A stretch of DNA of 64,000 bases from Pyropia yezoensis (Eukaryota > Rhodophyta > Bangiophyceae > Bangiales > Bangiaceae), in the NCBI GenBank assembly GCA_009829735.1, contig CM020618.1, forward strand, positions 34,758,894-34,822,893. Direction: 5' to 3'. Below, one piece after another: positions 40,247 through 49,970 of this stretch; positions within the stretch are counted from its first letter, which is position 1, and every line of letters begins with the position of its first letter. The position numbers were made by a program, and so were the translations under genes. The notes beneath the pieces were generated by a model. It worked only from the letters and a program-made list of their open reading frames with translations, was not told the origin of the DNA and made no database searches.

Positions 40247-40600
40247 CTAATTCTCTTTCCACTGATGCTGACATGCGACACAGCGGTAAAATGTGCTCAT
40301 AGGCTCATCTGCGCTGCGCGTCTGCATTTGAAAGAAAAACGCCTCGGGCCCTCCGCACTTTGGGCACACCGTCTCGGTCTTGTCAGCCAGCGCCCACGCG
40401 TCCTCACCGCCGAGAACGTCATCGACGACCTTGCGGGGGAGGCGTGAGACAGACTTGGTCAGCCGCCGGTCGCCCACGCCGTGGATGTAGGCACAGGTGC
40501 GGCAGAAAAAGCGGAGGCTGCCAGACGTGTCGCCATCGCCGTGGATCCCGGGAGACCGCTCCAAGAGAAGGAGGTTCGCACACGCCGGGCAGAAGAGCAT
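40247..40600 (-). CDS. RPC10: DNA-directed RNA polymerase III subunit RPC10 (C11, POLR3K homolog)
   Basis: 117 aa from ATG 40600 (MLFCPACANLL); the frame is open further upstream, but that stretch is Pro/Ser-rich and unrelated to the family. The N-terminal zinc ribbon uses C4, C7, C33 and C36; the C-terminal TFIIS-like ribbon uses C79, C82, C107 and C110. The acidic hairpin QTRSADEPMSTFYRC (about 93-107) is the invariant RNA-cleavage motif of Pol III C11. Length matches the family (about 108 aa in human). The subunit drives transcript cleavage, termination and reinitiation by Pol III in the nucleus. The gene is intronless and complete, and sits alone between repeats. Confidence 0.95.
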   Translation of the reverse strand: MLFCPACANLLLLERSPGIHGDGDTSGSLRFFCRTCAYIHGVGDRRLTKSVSRLPRKVVDDVLGGEDAWALADKTETVCPKCGGPEAFFFQMQTRSADEPMSTFYRCVACQHQWKEN

Positions 40601-40846
40601 GGCGACTGGCAGAGAGGCACGACAGGGTGGGAAGAGAGAGGGGGGGTGGTGGGGAGGAGCAGTGGTGTTGCGATGTAACGGGGGGAGCAGGGAAGACGAG
40701 TGCCGCGGGGAAGACCAGCTCTGCACCTGTGTGAGGCTGCGAAGACCGACCGTGCTTTGGCGCTTTCACTTGGGGTGTGTTACTTTGTAACAAGATCTTC
40801 CAACATAGTGTCGATACATTTGTTTCGCTCATACTCCGGCTGCACT

Positions 40847-40976
40847 TCCAGCCAATGGCGGGGGGGCTGCTGGGAACGGGAGGGGGGGGAGGGGGGTGCC
40901 GGCTCCAGCCGATGGCGGGGGGGCTGGGCAGAGGAGAGGGGGGGGAGGGGGGGGGGGGGGGGGGGGGTGCCGGCTG
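40847..40976 (+). repeat. Imperfect G-rich tandem duplication
   Basis: Two units starting TCCAGCC(A/G)ATGGCGGGGG at 40847 and 40904, each ending GGTGCCGGC, with variable G runs inside. They lie upstream of RPC10 on its 5' side and have strong G-quadruplex potential. Confidence 0.7.
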
Positions 40977-41554
40977 CCGAAGATGCGTTGGGCACCGGCT
41001 CTGTAGCAGAGGCAGGGGGAGGGTCTCGGTGACGCCACACATCTCCAGGGCCAGGTAGCGGCGAGACGGGTCGGAGCGTCCGGGGGCATGCCCGTGAGGA
41101 TTATTGTGGGCGCATCGAGAGTGAGGTTTGTAGCTGAGTACGCAAACATCGGCATTCACCGGTCTTCGCAGTCTGCCAGGCCAAGAAGTGCCTGAGGCGT
41201 ATAACATGTTGAATGTGAATGGAGATCTCGGAAGGAGAGGGACGCTGAGGGCCCGAACAAGAAAAGAGCGGTGACAAGAGACGAAGAGAGCAATGCGAGA
41301 AGAAAGAAAAAACAAGACACTCAATCCACACACGACCTAGATAAGAATACATGGGCACAGCGCGTCCTGCAGCAGCCTGACCGTACATAGGCACAACCTG
41401 ACCACGCCGCACTCGCGCCGCCGCCCGCCATTGCAACGATCAAGCGCCGGGGAGCCAACAAACGTCCCCGAACACGCGCCAACCCCGTGGATCCTCCGTG
41501 ACCCGACCGCATGCACGAACTGGGTGGCCACCCGGAGCACCGACCCCCCCCCCA
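40977..41554. other. Spacer upstream of RPC10, no gene recognised
   Basis: Mixed composition. Overlapping short frames on the minus strand have no domain. Confidence 0.45.
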
Positions 41555-42973
41555 CTAGGTTGCAGGTGCCCCCTCCAGTGTGCCAGCCCCTGTTGCCCCC
41601 CTCCCTCCGCCCCGCCCCTTCTCTGGAAACAAGTGTGGGTATCGGGGGCTCGCCGGGTCCAGCCACCACCCCACCAGCCACCACCGGTTGAGCGCCCCCA
41701 GGTACAGGTACTGGTAGTCGACCCAGTCGCCCACGGTGGCGATGGAAAAGAGCCCCCAGTCAGACACCCGCATGGCCTGCAGGCGGACCAGGTAGGGCGC
41801 CATCCGCACGCGCACCCGCTCCACCACCCCCTCCTTGCGGCGCGCCACCTCGGGTGCGGCCGCGCGCATCTGCCCGACCAGCTCCACCGCGCCCGGGCGC
41901 GTCGCCCACGCGAGCAGCAGGCCGAGCACAACGGCGGGGGCGGCGGTCGCCGCAAACGCCCACACCAGCCAGCCCAGCGCGGCGACCGCGGCGGTGGCGA
42001 GGCCCGCCCCAACCGCCAGCCGCCCCCGGGGGGGGAGGAGGCCCACGCCGTACGTGTGGGGGCCCGACGTGTCACTAATCGCCGACAGGATGGCCAGGCC
42101 GGCGCCCCGGTCCTCGTGCGTCACCGCCGCCGCCACCCCCAGCGCCGACGCGGTCAGGGCGGTCACGCCGCGGACGCGGCCGCCAGGAGGGAGCCGCGGC
42201 GGGGGCGGCGTCCGCCGCCACACCCCAGGCCGCCCCACCCGGCCGCCGCCGCCGCCGCCAGCGGCCGCACCCCGCCCTCCCCCCCCGGAACGGGCGGCTG
42301 CGGGGGGGGCTGGCCGCGGCGGCAGCCGGCCGCCCACCCCCCGCGGTGGGGCGGGCGGCCGCGCCCACGGGGCGGAGGGTGCGGCGGGCACCCCCGCCGG
42401 CCGTCGCACCCCCGCGGGGGGCGCCGACAGGGAGCGCCAGCCGCCGTGAACGGCAGACGACGGGCTCCCCACCACCCCCCTCCCCCCCCGCACCCTTGCC
42501 GCCGCTGCCAGCGGGCCGCCCCCCGCCGCCCAGCGGACCAGGGTGCCACCGCCGCTGCCGGCGGTGCCGCCCGCCCGCAGCGCCGACGGCAGCGGCAGAA
42601 CCACCCGCGGGGCGGCGGCGGCGGCAGCGGCGGCGGCGGCGGCGGCAGCCACAGACGGGGCGCCACCCCCCGACGCACACGCCGTGCGCGACGGCGGCGG
42701 CGGCCGCGGCGGCGGCGGCCACCGCGGCGACAGCGGCGACGGCGACGGCAGCGGCGCCGGTGGCAACGACGTGGGCACACCGCCCGCTCCTCCGGCGCGC
42801 CGCGCGGCGCCCGCCGCCCACCCCGACGCGACGCCCGGGGCGGCGGGGGTAGAGGCGGCGGGGGTGACAGCGGGGGCGGTGGCGGCGGCGGCGGTGGAGG
42901 CGGCGGCGGCGCGGCGGGCGGCGAGGCCGGCCGCCGCGCGGGCGGCGGTGGCCAGCGGCGCCACCGCCGTCAT
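41555..42973 (-). CDS. Predicted organelle-targeted membrane protein, unknown function
   Basis: The frame is open from 43489, but upstream of ATG 42973 it encodes the poly-Pro product of a 45-G run, so I take MTAVAPLATAARAAAGLAAR as the start (472 aa). That N-terminus is Ala/Arg/Thr-rich without acids, as in mitochondrial or plastid targeting peptides. Residues about 25-290 are mostly Ala/Gly/Pro/Arg spacer. The conserved-looking part is C-terminal: ALTASALGVAAAVTHEDRGA, LATAAVAALGWLVWAFAATA running on to a further hydrophobic stretch (one or two membrane spans), a basic helix with ARRKEGVVERVRVRM, then RVSDWGLFSIATVGDWVDYQ. No family recognised. The last 25 residues are Gly/Arg-rich and may be intron read-through. 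Confidence 0.45.
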   Translation of the reverse strand: MTAVAPLATAARAAAGLAARRAAAASTAAAATAPAVTPAASTPAAPGVASGWAAGAARRAGGAGGVPTSLPPAPLPSPSPLSPRWPPPPRPPPPSRTACASGGGAPSVAAAAAAAAAAAAAPRVVLPLPSALRAGGTAGSGGGTLVRWAAGGGPLAAAARVRGGRGVVGSPSSAVHGGWRSLSAPPAGVRRPAGVPAAPSAPWARPPAPPRGVGGRLPPRPAPPAAARSGGGGRGAAAGGGGGGRVGRPGVWRRTPPPPRLPPGGRVRGVTALTASALGVAAAVTHEDRGAGLAILSAISDTSGPHTYGVGLLPPRGRLAVGAGLATAAVAALGWLVWAFAATAAPAVVLGLLLAWATRPGAVELVGQMRAAAPEVARRKEGVVERVRVRMAPYLVRLQAMRVSDWGLFSIATVGDWVDYQYLYLGALNRWWLVGWWLDPASPRYPHLFPEKGRGGGRGATGAGTLEGAPAT

Positions 42974-43028
42974 GGGGGCGACACCGTGCCGACCGGGGGA
43001 CAAGAGAAGGGGTCGGTGAGCGAGAGAA

Positions 43029-43064
<36 letters not shown>

Positions 43065-43073
43065 GGGAGGCGC
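43029..43073 (+). repeat. 45-base uninterrupted poly(G) run
   Basis: G at every position; the minus strand would encode poly-Pro. Shorter G runs continue to 43100. It lies just 5' of the gene at 41555-42973. Confidence 0.9.
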
Positions 43074-43100
43074 GCGGGGGAGGAAAAGGGGGGGGGGTGA

Positions 43101-43833
43101 GACGACGGAAGAGGGTCAGGAGGTCGCCGCGGGCGCCCACGACGCGCAGCCGCCGCCGTCGAGGATGCAGGCGCCGATGGGAGTGTCCACCCTCCCCCCG
43201 GCGCCGGCGGACAGCCAGCCCGCGCGCTCTCGTGTGTGGTGCCCGAGCCGCCCTCCCCCCGCCAGCCCGCATGGATCGCGAGTCGCCCAATCGGGGCTCG
43301 TCCCGCTAACGGTCCGGGGCCACGTATTTTGTGGCTGGCACGGGTTCCACGGACACGCAGGAAAATCTGGTGGCTTCGCATGAAGAGTGACGGGGGGGGA
43401 GGGGGAGTGGAACGGGCATGTTGAGAAGGTGTTTTGCGGTTCTGTGAAGTTTGGCCGGGGCATGCAACACCGACAACAGTGAGTTGCAACAGTTTTTGAT
43501 TTGCCGGACAATGATGTCTGGGCGTATGATTGGCCGAGTCTGAGTTAAACGGTGCAATCGCTGTCGCAGTTATGAACTAGATTTCATAGTCACCTCACGG
43601 AAACAACTCACCATACCGTAGCCCGTGCGGGCTGAGTGCTTCATAAATAGGAAGGAACTCCGGTCATCAAGCGGTCCACAGGCAGGCAGTCCTCTGGGTA
43701 CCGCTTCTTTACCGGGGTCCAGGGCTGTCCTGTTCGTTCTGCTCCCCGCGTCCGCGGACGGAAAAAATGCATTTTGTTCGAGGCGGAAAAAGAGCCGAAT
43801 GGTTCGCGTATGTACATACGTCTGTATATCTAC
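43101..43833. other. Spacer, no gene recognised
   Basis: GC-rich until about 43330, then AT-richer toward the Tc1 insertion. Overlapping frames on both strands, no motif. Confidence 0.45.
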
Positions 43834-43984
43834 TACAGTCGGTAAGCAGAAATCATTGCCCGATCCGGAAACGAGCCTGTCGGCGACCCGACTTTGCCGT
43901 GGCACACGCTCAGAGCGGCGAATCCTGTATCAGGAGGGGGGTGATTTTTGACCAGTGAAGCGCCATTTATGCCCTTCCGGCCGC

Positions 43985-43990
43985 TATAAA
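43985..43990 (+). promoter_or_regulatory. TATA box of the Tc1 transposase
   Basis: TATAAA lies 50 bases before the transposase ATG and inside the element, a suitable position for a core promoter. Confidence 0.6.
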
Positions 43991-44039
43991 GTCCCATTCC
44001 AGGGGCCCTGCTCCACTGGTCCACCTCCCGACAGGCACG

Positions 44040-45074
44040 ATGGTCGCCCAACGCACAAAGGTCACCCTCAGCCAGGAGGCCACCATTTTCGAGCTCGCCA
44101 CCAAGCGTTATTCCAACGGAGCCATCGCCGTCGCCCTCGGCATCCCTGTCACCCGTGTCTCCTGGTTTGCTGCCAAGGCGCGCAAGGACGGTATGGCCAA
44201 GCAGCCAGAGACGCGGGGGCGCCCGGCTCTTCTGGGCCCCCGTGATGTGTGCGCTCTTGTGCGGCTGGCCAACGCCAACCGTTTTTTGTCGGCCGCCGCG
44301 CTGACTCGGGTGTTCAACCGTGGGCGCCCCGTGCCCGTCTCACGTTGGACGGTGCGGCGCGCCCTGCTCGCGCAGGGCTTCAAGTCCGCCATCCCCGCGC
44401 GCAAACCCTTCGTGTCAGACAAGAACCAAACCAAGCGTCGGGCGTGGGCCCGCACCCACAAGCACTGGGGGGCCGAGTGGGAGGCGGTTCTCTTCACCGA
44501 CGAGAGCAGTTTTGAAGTGCGCACCGTCAACAAGCGCGCTCGTGTCTGGCGGCGCGCCGGGGAGCGCTTTACCCCCGCCTGTCTCCAACCTACCTTCAAA
44601 AGCGGCCGGCAGTCCGTCATGGTGTGGGGGGGCTTCTCGGCGCGTGGTCGCACCCCCCTGGTGCTCGTCAAGGGCTCCATAAATTCGACCCAGTATGAGG
44701 GGGTCTTGAGCGACTCCATCTTCCATCACATTATGGCCTATTTTGGGGCGCCTGACGCCGCCTGGCTGCAGGAGGACCTCGCCCCATGCCACGCATCCAA
44801 GTACAGCCGCGACGTCAAGGCCCAGCTCGGGTTCAAGTGCCTTCCCTGGGTAGGCCAGAGCCCAGACCTCAACCCGATTGAGAATGCATGGGACGAGCTC
44901 TAGCGCCGTCTGGCGGCCCAGGAGGAGCAGCCCGGGAACAAGGAGGACCTCTATAAGGTCCTGTGTGAGGAGTGGGAGGCCATCCCTGACGCCTTCTTTG
45001 CCCGTCTGGTGGAATCGATGAAGCGCCGTGTGCGGTGTGTGATTGCCGCCAAGGGGATGGGGACCAAATACTGA
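44040..45074 (+). pseudogene. Tc1 transposase with one in-frame TAG
   Basis: From ATG 44040 the frame runs 344 codons to TGA 45072-45074, interrupted only by TAG at 44901-44903. The N-terminus holds paired helix-turn-helix domains for binding the terminal repeats (AVALGIPVTRVSWFAAKARK, then SAAALTRVFNRGR). The catalytic triad is D154 (LFTDESSF), D246 (LQEDLAPCH) and E281 (NPIEN), with 34 residues between the last two. The premature stop falls in the late Tc1 motif WDEL-RRL, where related proteins usually have Lys (AAG), so it could be a single-base change. The catalytic core is complete before the stop; the 57-codon tail is lost. Activity of the truncated protein is uncertain. Confidence 0.9.
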
Positions 45075-45170
45075 GCGAGGGATCCAATGGGGCAACGTTT
45101 TTCTTGGTGCACAATAAATCGACTGAAGGTTCGGATCAAATCGGGCAATGATTTCTGCTTACCGACTGTA

Positions 45171-46825
45171 CATTCGGGCAAGCGAAGGAAACGTCTCGCT
45201 CCATCGTCGATACCTCGCTTGTCCCTGCAACGATGCAGCGGCCCAACTGGGCGGGCAGGGGGGGCAGACTGCACCATTGCATTATCGGGGGGCGCCATGT
45301 CTGTATGGCCATCGAGGTGGTTGGGGGAGGAGGTTGGACGGGTGTTCCCCGATGCTGCCACCCCCCCTGCTTTTTCGGGACGGTTGCTGCCGAGCCGCCT
45401 GCCCCCTCCCGCGGAGGACGCATGGGGGAGGGGGGGCTGGCTCGCGAAAGAGGGGGACCCCGCTACCTGGGCGGGTCGTTCAGCAGACCAGGGCACGCCC
45501 TACAGAGCGATCTCCGTCAACAACTCTGCATGCCACTTACCGCGGAAGGGAGGCTCGCAGCCGCAGCTGGTAGGAGGCGCAAGAAGACCGCGCTAGGGGC
45601 TGGCCACGCCGCAAGGCAGAGCATTCCTATCCGCTGCGTCAGCCGTTCCAAGAGCATCATCCTCTGCGCCAAGCCGTTTGCTTGGCTCCTCCGCTGTCCA
45701 TGTTCACTCATTCTCGCGCCCGGTCGCCATCGGCGACCAGCATCGACGCGGCAACACTCTAGTGGAGCTTTGCACTGAGGTGACTCAGGCGGTTGACCGT
45801 CGTGGGATTTCCGGCCGGTGAAGTGGGGTGGTGTACGCTACGACGCGTGAGTGGTCCCTTTCTGCTGAAGGGGGTACCCCCTACTGAGGGTTGTATCGTG
45901 GCCGGGAGGCGGTGTCCATTTGAGTGAGAGGGACCCGGTGACCCTTATAGTGACCGGGTAGTACTGAGTATAAACTCGTCCCCTGTTGGGGCGTTGCTTG
46001 CCTCTCTTCGTTGCCTTCGGGGAGTTCCCTTACTGGCCTAGTCGTGTCTTGCCTCACGCCTTCTCACCCCCCCACCCATCTTGGATGGGCAATATTTGTG
46101 GAGGTCATCCTCCCTAGTATAGGTCCTATGCCGGTGTAAGCTCCGGGTTACTTCGATGTTTTCGGAGTCATCCTTCCCTTTAAGCAAAAACTTATGAAAG
46201 TAATGTGTCCACATAGTTCAACCACTGAGTTCAACTAAGTCGCACCTGACTTAGTAAGACTAAGTCTTACTTCACCCATGTCACACCCTACTGAGTTGGT
46301 CTAAGCCCCACCCCTCAACAGCCGGAGTCGGTGTCGGTTGCGTTGTTACAGTAGGCGGCGTCGCCTCATGTATGGCATGAGTATTTTGCGGGGCGTTTCA
46401 GTTGCCCGTTCCCAGGTTGGTGAGTCGTATCCGACCCACATCACCATCACGTACCAGGTTTCTCGTGCCGTGGGGTCGGAATGTTCGACGATACTAAAGA
46501 CTCTGGAAAGACCTTGAGCAGTGGGGGCACAGATACGGAGCTAGGCGGTCCGTCATCGTGCTGCTACAGCATCGAGAGGAGCGGGGTCTGCGCCCGATCA
46601 AACACCGTCCGCGCCGCCCGAGCAGGAGCACCTCCAAGCCGTCGGAAGGCGTTGCAAGCATCGTCCGCGGGAGCACTCTCAGAGCCGGCCACGACCCCAG
46701 TTTCCAGGCGAGCACGAGCATACTTCATGCTACGCATTTTCACTTGGCGCCGGGTTGACGCCCTCGATGACGAGCACATTTCGCATTGCCTCCAGCTCTG
46801 GTCCAATCAAAAGGCCCGGCTGGCA
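45171..46825. other. No intact gene; hairpins and possible transposon flank
   Basis: 45171-45780 is GC-rich. 45780-46480 is different, with several short inverted repeats: AGGGGGTACCCCCT (45869-45882) and GACTTAGT-AAG-ACTAAGTC (46248-46266). Minus frames at 46494-46806 may be a frameshifted continuation of the Tnp2 pseudogene. No CACTA terminal repeat could be paired. Confidence 0.4.
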
Positions 46826-48166
46826 TCAAGGAGGAAGCAACGAGAATTCAGGGCCATCTGCCGACGGAAAAGCGTCCTTGCCTGGCTTGTCCGCACGAGG
46901 AAGTTGCCCATTGGCTGCCAACCATTCGGCCGGAATTGAAGCTTCTCCGAAAGATGAAAGCAGGTCAGCCTGATACTTGCGAGTGACGGACTTCACCGGA
47001 CTTGGGTACGGGTTGGACTTGGATCCGACCAGCTTGGGAAGAGGACCGATGAACCGTTCCATGCCGAATTGCCAGTACGTCCGAACGGGTCCGCAGCTGC
47101 GAATATTGAACGCAATGTCCAGCACAGCGGCAATGGTTGACCGGCTCAGTGGCAGCCTCGCCAGGGGCTCCCCGTAGACAAGCTCGTGGTAGTCCCGGCA
47201 GAATCCCATGTGACTGCTCTCCACAGTCTGTAAATCCTCCATCGACAGGCCGCGGGGACGGAACAGCAGGCGACAGGAGCGTACAAGGTGCGCGACCATG
47301 CTGTACAGCGGTGATGAGATGTGGTCAGCCAGGACCGCCTCCCCAAAGCACAGAAAAAAGACCATCCAGTCCCCAGCCTTGTACGATCGAAAGCACTTGG
47401 CCAGATTCCGCAACGACCGTGCCTGAGAGCGCGGCACGATAGGTCGCGCGTCGCGCAATTCTCGCCCAATGTCTGCCACGACCGAAGGAAACATCGCCAG
47501 GTTGCTGAGCTCGTCACCATGGCCGCCCTGCTGGCCAGAAAACGCGAACTACAGAAGCGGTACGACGTTCAGGAGGAGCAGGTGCATGCAATCGTACGGA
47601 ACAGCGGCGGGTCCAAGACTCCATAAGTACGCCAAGACAGAGTACTTCATCCGGTCGGCTGGACTTGGCGAACAAAGTACTAAATATCTCTGTAATCCAG
47701 AGAGCTTGCTCAGCTCCGTAACGTGCGTCAGCGGCGTGCCCGCGCGCCGAGCCGCCTCAACCTCTTCGACTTGCTGACCAATGCTGGCGGCTGCCCGCCG
47801 GGAAACGGAGCAGTTGTCCACAAAAAAGAGTGCCTGACTTGTCGACGGGTGGATTGGTGAATAGTACGTATGCAGCTTGAGGTACACGCCACTTAATGCT
47901 CTAAAGCGGGTTGGCTGATGCCCGTTGTGGTCGGTGACATTCATGATCTTGTCTCCTGCAGGCATGCCGACTGATATGTGGAGCGTGTTCGCATCAAGCA
48001 CTTCCTTCAGCTGCTTGCCCGGCACCGAGCCGATGGGCCCACCTGTTGCCAGTATGTGCAGCTCCTCGGCAATTGGATGTTGGAATGATTCCAGATCTGC
48101 CGGTTGCTTCGGTCCTGGAGTTATCCTGGTGGGGAAAGGATAGTTGAGCCCCCGGGAAACACTATA
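46826..48166 (-). pseudogene. CACTA/EnSpm transposase (Tnp2-like), broken
   Basis: Open from 48166 downward except for one in-frame TAG at 47549-47551. Tnp2 landmarks in order: ITPGPKQPADLESFQHPIAEEL, a segment with DNTLHISVGMPAGDKIM-type spacing, DCMHLLLLNVVPLL (the DxMHLxxxN motif), then after the stop the IPR-like PIVPRSQARSLRNL, SYKAGDWMVFFLCFG, and RTYWQFGMERFIGPLP, the YWxFxxERxxG motif of CACTA transposases. The N-terminal catalytic Asp region upstream of 48166 is not readable (TGA at 48167-48169), so this is a truncated C-terminal two thirds. A clean frame apart from one nonsense codon suggests fairly recent loss. Confidence 0.75.
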
Positions 48167-48910
48167 TCATTCTATGCATGTATTAGGCACAAGTCTTTTC
48201 CTAAGCATGACGTTTAAGTCAGCTACCGCCCAAGTCCATAGGAGTTAGAATCATCCTATTCGTGGATATACTGGCCAGGAAAGGTGGTTGAAGTCTCTGG
48301 AGACGCTTTCTCAGTACTACACGTCCCAACATGAAGTCCAACCGTATTAGTCTCATCTATGTGAAGTTCATGACGAATAGAGGTGCCTACAAGTCATCCT
48401 GTCCATTGAACTATTTACTGTCAACCAGACGCATGCTGGATGCTCCTGCCGCTTCGCCTGCAGCATCTCGCCGGATCTGAACCTATCGAAAGCCCGAGCC
48501 CGGAACGCCCGGGTGTCTGCTCGACATATGCGTGTCCCGCCGCGTTAGGACGGCCCGGCGTCGAGTCGGGGCGTTTCTCGGGAGCGCATCCGAGACGTTC
48601 TGTGCAACCGAACCGTCAGTGCTGGATAGTGGCGTCATTGCCGCGTTCTTACATCAGAGATGCTCCCGAGGACAGCATACGTCATGTTCTCTGCTCTGGT
48701 GTACTCTCAACGGCGTTCCGTTATCGATTCGTTGTCTCATTGTGAGGGTTTCCTGGGCGCTTCCGGGCCTGCAATGTGTATTTCCTGGGCCAAATAACCA
48801 GCATAAAAACCGGGTTATTGTCCACAGGAATCGGTCCGCGGCCGACGCCGCCGACGCGGTGCCGACCGCGATCGCCAGCTCAGGCTGAAAAGTCGCGCAC
48901 CAGCTGGCAC
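48167..48910. other. Flank of the CACTA remnant, no gene seen
   Basis: AT-richer to about 48430, then GC-rich. It may contain the eroded 5' part of the transposon. No frame with recognisable motifs. Confidence 0.4.
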
Positions 48911-48977
48911 CGCGTGGCGGCGTGGCGGCGTGGCGGCGTGGCGGCGTGGCGGCGTGGCGGCGTGGCGGCGTGGCGGC
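48911..48977 (+). repeat. Minisatellite, CGTGGCGG repeated about 8 times
   Basis: An exact 8-base unit in tandem. All three plus frames stay open through it, which creates long artificial ORFs (RGGVAAWR repeats). Confidence 0.92.
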
Positions 48978-49970
48978 AGCGGTGGCTGTGGAGGCGGCAA
49001 CGGAGTCGGCTGGCCTCCGCCCCCACCCATCAGCAGCAGCACCACCCCCACCGCCACCCTCACCACCACCAACCCCACGACCGACCACTGCCGACGGCGC
49101 GCGCGCCGCCGCCGCCGCCGCCGCCGCCGCACTCGGCAGAGGCACCGGAACAGCGCCTCAACCGCCGCTGCCGCCGCCGCCACGGCGTCGGCCGCCCCCC
49201 CGACACGTTGCGGACGGCGGTGGCAGCGGTAGCGTCGGCGGGGCGTGTTGCCACGGCACCGCGGCCCGCGCCGGCCTCCCCCGGCTCCGTGGCCGTGGCG
49301 GGCGGCCGCCCCCCCCCCACCAGTGGTGGTGGCGGCGGCGGCCGCGGCGGGCGGGGGGAAGGCCCGGGAGAAGGCGTGGGCGGGGGGCGCTCAGACGGGC
49401 GCGCCGCGGCCGCGGGCGCCACCGATGGCGGTATGTGCCGCCGCCGTTGCGGCCGCCGCCGCCGCCGCGGTGCACCCGGCGGCGGCCATGCCTTTTAGCC
49501 CACTTCTTCCGATCCTTCTCCATCTTCTCCACGCTTGCCGCACACAGGTAATCACTGACACAGGTGAAGCGTCAAGAAGACGTGACAGCCCGTATCCCAG
49601 AGGCAATCAATACTATATGTATGTCTACTTCTGAGATAAGGCCTGTCCAAAGGCCGGCCTACTACCCGCGGCGGTCTGTCGGGTCACTCATAAAGCACAC
49701 AGGATCCGTCACCCCTCTCTCGTGCGCACTCGTGGGAGTCCCCCTCCCAGCAGCCCCGCACAGGGCAGTGCACGGTGGCGGGCCAATGTCAGCACGGCAC
49801 CGCGGTATCTATCGTGCACTGGCACCAACCTAGGCAGGCTGGCGCCACCAGAATCACCACCCGTTCGACCACGCCGGCAAGGACTAGATATCCTGCCGCG
49901 CGTCCCGCCAGGAAATCGCCTTGGCCGTCACACCAACAGATGTGACGGCCAGAGGCACGTGCGGGCTGTC
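48978..49970. other. GC-rich low-complexity DNA then 3' flank of the copia remnant
   Basis: 48978-49490 is Ala/Pro/Gly/Arg-coding triplet repeat in every frame. 49550-49970 is mixed and may hold the copia element's 3' end, but no LTR pair was found. Confidence 0.4.

Larger units (their letters stand above)
43836..45168 (+). mobile_element. Tc1-family DNA transposon, complete ends
   Basis: A 1333-bp element with perfect 29-bp terminal inverted repeats (43836-43864 and 45140-45168) starting CAGTCGGTAAGCAG, flanked on both sides by the TA target dinucleotide (43834-43835, 45169-45170). It carries one transposase gene with a TATA box upstream. Size, TA target and DD34E catalytic spacing all fit the Tc1 branch of Tc1/mariner. 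Perfect ends and a single nonsense change suggest recent movement. Confidence 0.93.

Noticed and set aside
42974..43489. N-terminal extension of the membrane protein at 41555-42973
   Set aside because: It translates the 45-G run as poly-Pro and lacks protein-like composition; the downstream ATG is better.
45950..46480. Solo LTR related to the gypsy family
   Set aside because: TATAAACTCG resembles the LTR start TATAAAACTCG, but the following bases do not match.
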